From: Bradyrhizobium canariense
GTDB taxonomy: Bacteria; Pseudomonadota; Alphaproteobacteria; Rhizobiales; Xanthobacteraceae
Length of the DNA: 64,000 nucleotides
NCBI RefSeq assembly: GCF_900105125.1
Contig: NZ_LT629750.1
Span: 186,001 to 250,000 of the forward strand
Direction of reading: 5' to 3'
In this document: positions 37,622 to 45,403 of the stretch, piece by piece
Layout of the letters: each line of letters opens with the position of its first letter
Numbering within the stretch: the first letter of the stretch is position 1
Notes under the pieces: generated by a model
The model's database searches: none
Seen by the model: the letters and a program-made list of their open reading frames with translations, nothing else
What the model was told of the DNA's origin: nothing
Program-made: the position numbers and the translations under genes

Positions 37622-37665
37622 GGCATGATCCCAAAATTGGAAACCGGCTTTGGCAAGATCGTGCC
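37622..37665. repeat. Palindromic interspersed repeat (GGCATGATC...GATCATGCC family)
   Basis: GGCATGATC at 37622-37630, the core AAACCGG, and GATCGTGCC at 37657-37665. A better preserved copy is at 62334-62381. It sits just past the flgL stop and may double as its terminator. Confidence 0.6.
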
Positions 37666-37748
37666 CAACAAGCAGATCAACAACGAGCCTGATTCAGTGA
37701 AGCTGGGTCGGACCGCGGAGAGCGTGAACATGTCGACGGAGGCCTGTC

Positions 37749-39002
37749 ATGGAGATTGAGCGCACCGGCAGCGCCGGTCCCGCCCGCAATACGTTCGCGG
37801 ATCGGATCGGGTTTGCCAGGCTTACGGCCATGGCATTTGGCGGCGCCGATCTTCGCCCATTGCGCGACGAGATCGTGTCGAAGATCGCCAATGGTACGGC
37901 AAGCGCAGGCGAGGGGCTTGACCTGTCGCTGATCGCGCAACTGCTCGGTGAGAAGCAGGCGGGGCTCGCCATGCAGGCCGAAGTGCTGGCCTATCATCAA
38001 TTGTTCCGGTCGCCTTGTTCGGTTGCGAAGCCGAAACTCCGCGTTCTGGCGCTCGCGGCCGCCATGGACATGGGCGGCAACACCCCGATCGAGTTTTTGC
38101 TCGAGCATTCCGGGATCGAGCTGTTGACGCTTTATGTCGTTGCCGGCGTTGAATTGCCCGCGCCGCTTCCGGATCATGACGTTGCGATCGTGATCGCATC
38201 CGACTCGGAGGAATGCCGGGACGCGCTGCGCAAGATCGAGCGGGCCGCGCCGCGCTGGCCACGGCCGCTTCTCAATCCCCCGCATCTCGTTGCCCATCTC
38301 GATCGCGACAAACTGCATCGTCTGCTGCACGGAATCGAAAGGCTGGATATCCCGGCGACCACCTGCGTGTCCCGCGCGCAAATGTCTGATCTGGCTCTAT
38401 TGGACGGTTCGGTCGAGGACATCGCGGCTGATTTTCAGTTTCCATTGATCGTCCGGCCGCGCGGATCGCACGCCGGCACGGGCCTCGCCAAGATCGACGA
38501 TCGGCCGGCGCTCGGCCGGTATCTGGCGGAGCGGCCGGAACAGGAATTCTTTGTCTCGCGCTTTGTCGATTATGCCAGCGAGGATGGCTTGTTTCGCAAG
38601 TACCGCATCGCCTTTGTCGATGGCCGGCCCTATGCATGCCATATGGCGATCGCCGATCGCTGGGACATCTGGTACCTCAATGCGGGGATGGCCTTCAGCG
38701 AAAGCAAGCGCCTCGAAGAGGCCAACTTCATGCGCACGTTCGATCATGGTTTCGCCGCCCGCCATCAGCGCGCGCTGGCCGCTCTGGCCGACCGCGTCGG
38801 TCTCGATTATTTCACGGTCGATTGCGCGGAAAACAAGCGCGGGGAACTGCTGATATTCGAGGCCGACAATACCGCCGTCGTGCACAACATGGATTCGCCG
38901 GATCTGTTTCCCTACAAGGCCCCGCAGATGCACGCGGTCTTTGAGGCATTCGCAGCGATGCTGTATCGCCGCGGCCGCGATGGCCGGGAGCGCGCGGCGT
39001 GA
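37749..39002 (+). CDS. ATP-grasp (RimK-like) protein, paralogue 1
   Basis: 417 residues. An N-terminal domain (about 20-130) of unknown fold is followed by ATP-grasp features: FPLIVRPRGSHAGTGLAKID (residues about 231-250, ATP-binding Arg/loop) and IFEADNTAVV (Glu371 and Asn374 as metal ligands). ATP-grasp enzymes form amide bonds via acyl phosphates. The exact substrate is unknown. A paralogue lies at 41691-42941, with the same motifs. It follows flgL by 142 bases and leads a set of enzymes embedded in flagellar genes, so a role in flagellar protein or surface polymer modification is inferred. Confidence 0.78.
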   Translation: MEIERTGSAGPARNTFADRIGFARLTAMAFGGADLRPLRDEIVSKIANGTASAGEGLDLSLIAQLLGEKQAGLAMQAEVLAYHQLFRSPCSVAKPKLRVLALAAAMDMGGNTPIEFLLEHSGIELLTLYVVAGVELPAPLPDHDVAIVIASDSEECRDALRKIERAAPRWPRPLLNPPHLVAHLDRDKLHRLLHGIERLDIPATTCVSRAQMSDLALLDGSVEDIAADFQFPLIVRPRGSHAGTGLAKIDDRPALGRYLAERPEQEFFVSRFVDYASEDGLFRKYRIAFVDGRPYACHMAIADRWDIWYLNAGMAFSESKRLEEANFMRTFDHGFAARHQRALAALADRVGLDYFTVDCAENKRGELLIFEADNTAVVHNMDSPDLFPYKAPQMHAVFEAFAAMLYRRGRDGRERAA

Positions 39003-39075
39003 CAGGCCGATCGCCGGAGAAAATGCTAGCTTTCAAGGTGTGAGCTGATTCGAAAGCGATGGCTTTCGGATCGCT

Positions 39076-40695
39076 GTGAGCTGGTTTGTTTCCCGGGAAG
39101 ACGGTCTGTTGCCGGCAAGTTGGAAAAACACATCTGGGCGGATACCGAACCTGTCGCGCATGCAGCGGCAGGCTTATGGTTCTTATCAGCAGGGCGATCT
39201 CGACAAGGCTGAAAGGCTTTGCACCGGGATTCTCGAATACCGGCCCGAAGATTTCGATGCGCTTCATTTGCTTGGAATGCTCAATTTCCAGCGCCGGCGC
39301 ATGGTGGAGGCGCTTCGCTTTCTCGCAGCCGCGCTCAAGGCCAATCCGGACTCTTCAGATGCGTTGTCGAATCTGGGGCTCGCGCTTCACACCGCCGGGC
39401 ATTACGCCGAGGCGATCTCAAGTTATCGCAGCGCGCTGCAACTGGTGCCGGATCATCCGGAAATTCTCTACAATCTCGGCAACGCCTGTCTGGAACTCCG
39501 CCGCTTCGCCGAGGCGGAGTCGAGCTATGATGCTGCGCTCGCAAGCAAACCCGATCATGTTGGCGCGCTGGTCAATCGAGGCAACGCGCTGCTGGCGCTG
39601 AATGAGCCGATCAAGGCGCTTGCGAGCTACGATGCCGCGCTGGCGGTGATGCCCGGGCATCCGCAGATCCTCACCAACCGCGGTCATACGCTTCGCCGGC
39701 TTGACCGGCCGGTCGAAGCGCTCGAAGAATTCAAGGCGGCGCTGGCTGCCGCTCCCGAATTTGCCGAAGCCCATTTCGAAGCCGGAATGACGCATCTGAC
39801 GTTTGGCGATTTCGATGCCGGCTGGAAGGCATATGAATGGCGCTGGAAGACCGGGGCATTTGCCCGCCGCTGCCGGTCGTTTCGGGCGCCTTTGTGGCTG
39901 GGAAACGAGCCGGTCAGTGGCAGAACCATTCTGCTCCATGCCGAGCAGGGATTCGGCGACAGCATCCAGTTCATCCGCTATGCGCCGCTGCTGGTGAGCC
40001 AGGGCGCCAACGTCATCTGCGAAGTTCAGGCCGAGTTGCAGCCGCTGCTGGCACAGCTCGACGGCGTTAGAGTGATTGCATCCGGCGAGCCGCTTCCCGC
40101 GTTCGACCTGCACTGTCCATTGCTCAGTCTTCCGCTGGCGTTCAAAACGCGGGTCGAGACGGTCCCCGCCGCGGTTCCGTATCTCGCTGCGCCGGCAGTG
40201 CGTCTGGACTATTGGCGAGGCCGTTTGCCGCAGGCTCTGCCGCGCGCCGGTTTTGTCTGGTCCGGCTCATCGACCCACAAGAACGACGGTAACCGGTCGA
40301 TCCCGCTCGCACGCCTGGCCGCGTTATTTGAGAATCCGCCTGTGCAATGCGTCAGCCTTCAGAGCGAGTTGCGCAGCGCCGATCGCGACGTTTTGCGCGA
40401 TCTGCCGAAGCTGGTTCACCTCGGCGACGATATCGGCGATTTCACCGATACGGCCGCCATCATCTCGTTGCTCGATGTGGTTATTTCAGTCGATACCGCG
40501 GTTGCGCATCTGGCGGGAGCGCTGGGCAAGCCGGTCGTGATCCTGCTTCCCCATGCTGCAGATTTCCGCTGGATGAGGGATCGCGAGGACACGCCCTGGT
40601 ATCCGACAGCGAAGCTGCTCCGGCAGCCGACTTTTGGTGACTGGGACAGCGTGATCGTTCGTCTGCACGACGAACTGCGCCAATTTCAACGCTGA
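39076..40695 (+). CDS. TPR protein with glycosyltransferase (family 9-like) C-terminal domain
   Basis: 539 residues from a GTG at 39076; an ATG at 39160 (MQRQAYGSYQQGDL) is a possible start. About six TPR units (residues 30-255), for example ALSNLGLALHTAGHYAEAISSYRSALQLVPDHPE. A transferase domain follows: LHAEQGFGDSIQFIRYAPLL, AGFVWSGSSTHKNDGNRSIPL and VVISVDTAVAHLAGALGKPVVILLPHAADFRWM, as in ADP-heptose-type GT-B enzymes. TPR plus GT-B enzymes are known to glycosylate proteins, and flagellins are common targets. Donor and acceptor unknown. Confidence 0.85.
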   Translation: MSWFVSREDGLLPASWKNTSGRIPNLSRMQRQAYGSYQQGDLDKAERLCTGILEYRPEDFDALHLLGMLNFQRRRMVEALRFLAAALKANPDSSDALSNLGLALHTAGHYAEAISSYRSALQLVPDHPEILYNLGNACLELRRFAEAESSYDAALASKPDHVGALVNRGNALLALNEPIKALASYDAALAVMPGHPQILTNRGHTLRRLDRPVEALEEFKAALAAAPEFAEAHFEAGMTHLTFGDFDAGWKAYEWRWKTGAFARRCRSFRAPLWLGNEPVSGRTILLHAEQGFGDSIQFIRYAPLLVSQGANVICEVQAELQPLLAQLDGVRVIASGEPLPAFDLHCPLLSLPLAFKTRVETVPAAVPYLAAPAVRLDYWRGRLPQALPRAGFVWSGSSTHKNDGNRSIPLARLAALFENPPVQCVSLQSELRSADRDVLRDLPKLVHLGDDIGDFTDTAAIISLLDVVISVDTAVAHLAGALGKPVVILLPHAADFRWMRDREDTPWYPTAKLLRQPTFGDWDSVIVRLHDELRQFQR

Positions 40696-40837
40696 GCCAG
40701 GCTGGAGACCGTTCGGCCTCTGATCGACCAAGGCCGGACTCCAATCTTGCTTGTGTTGACGCCTTTTCTGCACGCGTGCGGGTCCCGTTTCGCTCGGAAA
40801 TGCTGACAGCCTCAAGGGCAGGGTGGTCCATCGGCCG

Positions 40838-40852
40838 TTAGGATTTCGTTAA
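40838..40852 (+). promoter_or_regulatory. Candidate CtrA binding site
   Basis: TTAG-GATTTCG-TTAACC, one mismatch from TTAA-N7-TTAA, about 64 bases upstream of the GT-A-like gene. Judged alone it is weak, but similar TT(T/A)A-N7-TTAACC sequences recur near flbT and fliX in this window. Confidence 0.4.
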
Positions 40853-40915
40853 CCACGTCTATTTACTGTTTGGTGAGGAATGCAGGCGGCACTTCTGCTG
40901 CTTTCGGAGCCGTTC

Positions 40916-41689
40916 ATGACCGACCGAATTCACCTGGTGGTGGCGACGCCGTGCTTCGGCGGCCAGGTTTCCAGCATCTATGCCAGCTCCATCTTCCGCC
41001 TGCAGAACGCGCTGAGCGCCAAATCCAATGTCGAATTCAAGGTGCTGTTGCGGGATGGCGATGCGCTGATCACGCGCGCGCGCGCCAATCTGATGACGCA
41101 GTTTCTCAATGATCCCTCGGCAACGCACTTCCTGTTCGTGGATGCGGATATCGGCTTTCAGCCCGAGCAGGTGTTTCGTCTGATCGAATCCGGCGCCGAC
41201 GTGGTGGCCGCGGTCTATCCGATCAAACGCGTCAATTGGAACAAGGCGAAGCGGGCGGTCGAGGCCAAGCGGCCGGACATAGCGCCGGCCGCGCTCGATT
41301 ACGTGCTTGAGCTCGAAGATCCGGATCACGTCGCCGTCGTCAACGGCTTTACCCGCGTACGCTACGCCGGAACAGGATTCCTGATGATCCGGCGTCATGT
41401 GTTCGAGAAAATGTGCGCTGCCTACGCCTCGCTGCAATTCTTCCGCGAACATTCCATCGATGATCTCGCCGGAAGCCCCAACCGGTTTGCGCTGTTCGAA
41501 TGCATGATCGATCCGGGCAGCGGAACCTATCTCAGCGAAGATTTTGCTTTCTGCAAACGCTGGACCGATATCGGCGGCGAGATCTGGGCTGATCTCGAGA
41601 GCCGCCTCGATCATGTCGGTCCGTCGGTATTTCACGGCGACGTCTCGTCGCAGTTTGGCGCGGCGGTGCCCGCATCCGATGCGGCGTGA
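40916..41689 (+). CDS. GT-A-like glycosyltransferase
   Basis: 257 residues from the ATG at 40916; an ATG at 40880 in frame is the alternative. HLVVATPCFGGQVSSIYASS starts a Rossmann-like fold, and THFLFVDADIGFQPEQVFRL supplies the DxD-type metal site (DADIGF). Also GADVVAAVYPIKRVNW and AGTGFLMIRR and EDFAFCKRW. These match a family of small transferases of Anp1/GT-A style. Its stop is one base from the start of the second ATP-grasp gene, so they are co-translated. Confidence 0.78.
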   Translation: MTDRIHLVVATPCFGGQVSSIYASSIFRLQNALSAKSNVEFKVLLRDGDALITRARANLMTQFLNDPSATHFLFVDADIGFQPEQVFRLIESGADVVAAVYPIKRVNWNKAKRAVEAKRPDIAPAALDYVLELEDPDHVAVVNGFTRVRYAGTGFLMIRRHVFEKMCAAYASLQFFREHSIDDLAGSPNRFALFECMIDPGSGTYLSEDFAFCKRWTDIGGEIWADLESRLDHVGPSVFHGDVSSQFGAAVPASDAA

Positions 41690-41690
41690 G

Positions 41691-42941
41691 ATGCCATCCG
41701 CTGCCATAGCGCAGGCGGCTGCGTTCAAATCTCCCGCTGATCGCATCGGGGTGGCGCGGCTTGCGAGGATGTCGGCCGGCGGCACCGATCTTCGTCCGCT
41801 GTGGCAGGCCCTGATCAGCAAGCTGATCGACGGCACCATCGAGCCGGGCGAGGGGCTCGATCTATCGCTGATCGCGCAGTTGCTGGGTGACAAACAAGCC
41901 GGGCTTGCAATCCAGGATGCAATCCTCGCGTCCCATCAATTGTTCCGTTCGCCGTGCGCTTCGAAAGTGCCGCGGCTGCGCGTTCTGGCGCTCGCGGCGG
42001 CAACCGACATGGGCGGCAACACGCCGGTCGAATTCCTGCTGGAAGGATCCGGCATCGAACTGATGACGCTGTACGTCATGGCGGACGTCGAACTGCCGTC
42101 GCCGCTGCCCGATCACGATGTCGCCATCGTGATCGCCTCGGACTCGGAGGAGTGTCGCGAGGCGCTCCTGAAAATCGATCAAGTGGCTGCGCGCTGGCCA
42201 CGGCCGCTTCTCAATGCACCGCGCCTCGTCTGCAATCTCGATCGCGACAAGCTGCATCGCCTGCTTGAGGGAATTGCAGGCCTGGAAATTCCGACGACCA
42301 CCGCAGTGTCGCGCGCGCAGTTGCTGGACGCGTCACGTTCATCTCTCATGCTTCGTGAGGTCGCGGACGATCTTGTATTTCCCCTCATTGTCAGGCCGCG
42401 CGGGTCGCATGCCGGCGCAGGTCTGGCAAAGCTCGACGATCGCGCCGCGTTGCAGCGTTATCTTTCCGCGAGACAAGAACAGGATTTCTTCATCTCGCGT
42501 TTTGTCGATTACTCCGATGAGGACGGCTTGTTTCGCAAATGCCGGATCGTGTTCGTCGACGGCCGGCCCTATGCATGTCATTTGGCGATCGCCGACCGTT
42601 GGGACATCTGGTATCTCAACGCCGGAATGCCGCAGAGCGCAAGCAAGCGTCTTGAAGAAGAAACGTTCATGCGCACATTCGACATCGGCTTCGCGCGCCG
42701 CCATGCGCCGGCGCTGCTCGGTATCGCTGAGCGGATCGGCCTCGATTACTTCATCGTGGATTGCGCCGAAACCAAAGGCGGATCGTTGCTGGTTTTCGAA
42801 GCCGACAATACGGCAATTGTCCACGACATGGATCCGGCCGACGTCTTTCCCTACAAGCTACCCCAGATGCGCAGGATATTCGATGCGTTCGCAGCGATGA
42901 TTGAACGCCGCAGCCGGGAAGATCAGGAGTGTGCTGCATGA
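41691..42941 (+). CDS. ATP-grasp (RimK-like) protein, paralogue 2
   Basis: 416 residues from the ATG at 41691, directly after the transferase stop. Collinear with paralogue 1 over the whole length: GEGLDLSLIAQLLG, DMGGNTPVEFLLE, PDHDVAIVIASDSEECREAL, PLIVRPRGSHAGAGLAKLDD and FEADNTAIVHDM. The active-site residues are conserved in both. Two intact, diverged copies suggest different substrates or a heteromeric enzyme. Its stop overlaps the decarboxylase start by four bases (ATGA). Confidence 0.78.
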   Translation: MPSAAIAQAAAFKSPADRIGVARLARMSAGGTDLRPLWQALISKLIDGTIEPGEGLDLSLIAQLLGDKQAGLAIQDAILASHQLFRSPCASKVPRLRVLALAAATDMGGNTPVEFLLEGSGIELMTLYVMADVELPSPLPDHDVAIVIASDSEECREALLKIDQVAARWPRPLLNAPRLVCNLDRDKLHRLLEGIAGLEIPTTTAVSRAQLLDASRSSLMLREVADDLVFPLIVRPRGSHAGAGLAKLDDRAALQRYLSARQEQDFFISRFVDYSDEDGLFRKCRIVFVDGRPYACHLAIADRWDIWYLNAGMPQSASKRLEEETFMRTFDIGFARRHAPALLGIAERIGLDYFIVDCAETKGGSLLVFEADNTAIVHDMDPADVFPYKLPQMRRIFDAFAAMIERRSREDQECAA

Positions 42942-44455
42942 CGATTGTGTTGCGCGAAGGGCCGCTGCGGTCAGAACCGAGCGAGACGCTCGATCCACAG
43001 AACTGGGACGACGTCCGCGCGCAGGGTCATCGCATGCTCGATGACATGCTCGATTACATAGCCAACATCCGCGAGCGTCCGGTCTGGTCGCCAATCCCCG
43101 ATCACGTTCGTGCGCGGTTTCGTGCGGAGCTTCCACGTCAATCATCCGATCTTGGCGAAGTCTATCGCGAATTCGCCGACCATGTCGTGCCCTATGCGAC
43201 GGGCAATGTTCATCCCGGCTTCATGGGATGGGTGCATGGCGGCGGCACCGCCGTCGGCATGCTGGCGGAGATGATGGCAGCCGGACTGAATGCCAATCTC
43301 GGCGGACGCGATCACATGCCGGTCGAGGTCGAACGCCAGGTCGTCGAATGGACACGATCGATGTTCGGTTTCCCCGACGAGGCGAGCGGAATTTTCGTCA
43401 CGGGCACGTCGATGGCGAATTTGATGGCAGTGCTGGTGGCGCGTACGGCGGCGCTGGGGCAGCCCGTCCGGCAACACGGCATCGGCAACGAAGGTGCGTT
43501 GCTGACAGCCTATACTTCGAAGGCGGCACATGGCTGCATCACAAAAGCCATGGACATTGCGGGCTTCGGCAGCAATGCGTTGCGTTCTATCGCGGTCGAT
43601 CAATTCCATCGCATCGACGTGGCCGCATTGCGCGCCCAGATATCGGCGGATCGCGAGGCCGGGCTGAAACCGTTTCTCGTCGTTGCCTCGGCCGGCACGG
43701 TCGATATCGGCGCCATCGATGATCTCGCTGCGCTGAGTGCGCTGTGCCGGGAACAGAAGCTCTGGTTTCATGTCGACGGCGCCTATGGCGCTCTTGGAAT
43801 TCTTGCGCCCGCGCTTGCGCCGCGGCTTGCCGGAATCGAAAACGCCGATTCGATCGCGCTCGATTTTCACAAATGGGGGCAGGTGCCTTATGACGCCGGC
43901 TTCCTGCTCGTTCGCGACGGCCGGCAGCACCGCGATGCGTTTTCCGCGCCGGCTGCATATTTGCGCCGGGAAACCAGAGGCCTTGCCGCCGGCTCGCAGT
44001 GGCCGTGCGATCTCGGGCCCGATCTGTCGCGCGGCTTCCGGGCGCTCAAGACATGGTTCACCTTGAAAACCTATGGGACTGAAAAGCTGGGAGCGGTTAT
44101 CGCGCGCACCTGTGCGCTCGCCGGCTATCTGGAAGCAAGGATCCTGGCCGAACCGCAACTCGAGCTGCTGGCGCCGGTCCAGCTTAACATCGTCTGCTTC
44201 CGCTATCGCGCTGCGGACGCCAACGAGGTGAACGGCAATATCGTCGTCGATATTCAGGAGTCCGGGATCGCGGCGCCGTCGACGACGGTTCTCGATGGAC
44301 AGCTCGCGATACGGGCCGCCATCGTCAATCATCGCACCGACACCTGCGATATCGACGCGCTGATATCGGCGGTGCTTGAATTCGGAGCGCAGCGATCGAA
44401 TTCCGGGGCCGGCGTCGTGGTGAACGTCGAGCCGTCTCCGCCATTGGCGATGTGA
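42938..44455 (+). CDS. PLP-dependent amino-acid decarboxylase (group II, AADC-like)
   Basis: 505 residues from the ATG overlapping the ATP-grasp stop. Features of the aromatic/2,4-diaminobutyrate decarboxylase family: NVHPGFMGWVHGGGTAVGML near the N-terminus, GIFVTGTSMANLMAVLVAR, LWFHVDGAYGAL, and the PLP lysine in LDFHKWGQVPYD (Lys about 312). It would yield an amine from an amino acid. Being translationally coupled to an ATP-grasp ligase, it may supply the amine that the ligase attaches. The substrate amino acid is unknown. Confidence 0.87.
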   Translation: MTIVLREGPLRSEPSETLDPQNWDDVRAQGHRMLDDMLDYIANIRERPVWSPIPDHVRARFRAELPRQSSDLGEVYREFADHVVPYATGNVHPGFMGWVHGGGTAVGMLAEMMAAGLNANLGGRDHMPVEVERQVVEWTRSMFGFPDEASGIFVTGTSMANLMAVLVARTAALGQPVRQHGIGNEGALLTAYTSKAAHGCITKAMDIAGFGSNALRSIAVDQFHRIDVAALRAQISADREAGLKPFLVVASAGTVDIGAIDDLAALSALCREQKLWFHVDGAYGALGILAPALAPRLAGIENADSIALDFHKWGQVPYDAGFLLVRDGRQHRDAFSAPAAYLRRETRGLAAGSQWPCDLGPDLSRGFRALKTWFTLKTYGTEKLGAVIARTCALAGYLEARILAEPQLELLAPVQLNIVCFRYRAADANEVNGNIVVDIQESGIAAPSTTVLDGQLAIRAAIVNHRTDTCDIDALISAVLEFGAQRSNSGAGVVVNVEPSPPLAM

Positions 44456-44561
44456 CCGATCGCTTCTTCATGGCGCGTTCGAGCAAAAGCCAGCCTCGCG
44501 TTTGATGCGGGGTAGGCAATGGCCGGCGCGGGGCGGTCGCCCGAAAGCAACAGGTTAGGGT

Positions 44562-44588
44562 CTCGGTTCTGATTCAATCAGAGCCGAG
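44562..44588. terminator. Inverted repeat between convergent genes
   Basis: CTCGGTTCTGATT-C-AATCAGAGCCGAG, 13-base arms with one wobble pair. It lies between the convergent decarboxylase and flbT genes, so bidirectional termination is plausible, though U-tracts are poor. The inner GATTCAATC palindrome also occurs near 51,852. Confidence 0.5.
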
Positions 44589-44619
44589 AAGGTCCCGGAG
44601 TTTGTTCGGCTACGCTGAA

Positions 44620-45033
44620 TCAGGCCGCGTGCTTGCCGAGTGCCGCTTCGGTCTGTTCGAGCAGTTTCTTCTCGTAGGCGACGAGCTTGCGGGCTTCCTT
44701 CAGCGCGCGGTACAGATCGCCGCTCAAAATGCTGTTGTTGATGCCTTCGATGATCGGCCATGCGCTTGGCACGGCAGTCACGATATCGCGCAACAGATGG
44801 AAGTAAGTGCTGTGGTTGCCCTGCGGGTCTGGCGAGATGTACATCAATTGCACGGCCAGATAGACGAGTTTGGCCGGGGTGTCGGCGGCCTGCGGCGTCA
44901 TAATGTCCTTCTCGCGCAGGATCGGAACGTTTTCGCCGTCAATCAGCAGGCGCGCGCGCTGTTCCGTGTTGGTGATCACGCAGTTGCCGATGATGATCCG
45001 CTCATTCGGCTTGAGTTCGACTTTTAAAGCCAT
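44620..45033 (-). CDS. flbT: Flagellin synthesis repressor FlbT
   Basis: 137 residues. Matches FlbT: MALKVELKPNERIIIGNCVITN, RLLIDGENVPILREKDIM, then AVQLMYISPD and FHLLRDIVTAVP. In Caulobacter FlbT binds the flagellin mRNA 5' leader to block translation when hook assembly is incomplete, with FlaF as partner. Here it is transcribed away from the flagellins. A CtrA-like site lies about 131 bases upstream. Confidence 0.93.
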   Translation of the reverse strand: MALKVELKPNERIIIGNCVITNTEQRARLLIDGENVPILREKDIMTPQAADTPAKLVYLAVQLMYISPDPQGNHSTYFHLLRDIVTAVPSAWPIIEGINNSILSGDLYRALKEARKLVAYEKKLLEQTEAALGKHAA

Positions 45034-45165
45034 GCCTGTTCTCCGTTCCCGGTTGATACGCGCCTCGTCGCTATAGCTAAGTATGAACGAATGTCGGCTT
45101 TGGTGCGCCAGCCGAGGCGGGAAATGCTCTTTAGCCGATGCGGCCGTTATCCTTTATGAACATGG

Positions 45166-45180
45166 TTAAGACTTCGTAAA
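45166..45180 (-). promoter_or_regulatory. Candidate CtrA binding site
   Basis: Read on the minus strand: TTTA-CGAAGTC-TTAACC, one mismatch from consensus and nearly the same form as the fliX site at 57110-57124. It sits between flbT and flagellin 1 and could serve either. The 370-base gap 45034-45403 otherwise holds only the flagellin leader and promoter. Confidence 0.4.
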
Positions 45181-45278
45181 CGGCGCCGGGCGCCACGAGA
45201 ATGTGCAGGAATATCAAGGTTATTTTGAAGTTGCGGCGATGCCGGGATCGGAGGCCAGCGCCTCATTGGAGCGGGCAG

Positions 45279-45292
45279 GGCACTAACGGAGC
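45279..45292 (+). promoter_or_regulatory. Candidate sigma-54 promoter of flagellin 1
   Basis: GGCACTAACGGAGC: GG at 45279-45280, GC at 45291-45292, with 10-base spacing. The GGCAC half is good, the -12 half (GAGC) is weaker. It is about 112 bases upstream of the flagellin 1 start, leaving a long leader that FlbT might bind. Confidence 0.45.
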
Positions 45293-45403
45293 GGCGCTGA
45301 ATTCACGCTTTGTTAGCCGCTTGGTTTCACCGTACCGCGTCTTCCGATCAAGAAGGTCGGGACCACGCACGCACTCTAATTTCACACCAGAAAGGTATGA
45401 AAA

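Noticed and set aside
37643..37665. Possible sigma-54 element (TTTGGCAAGATCGTGCC) before the first ATP-grasp gene
   Set aside because: The GG-GC spacing is 9, not 10, and the sequence is part of a palindromic interspersed repeat.
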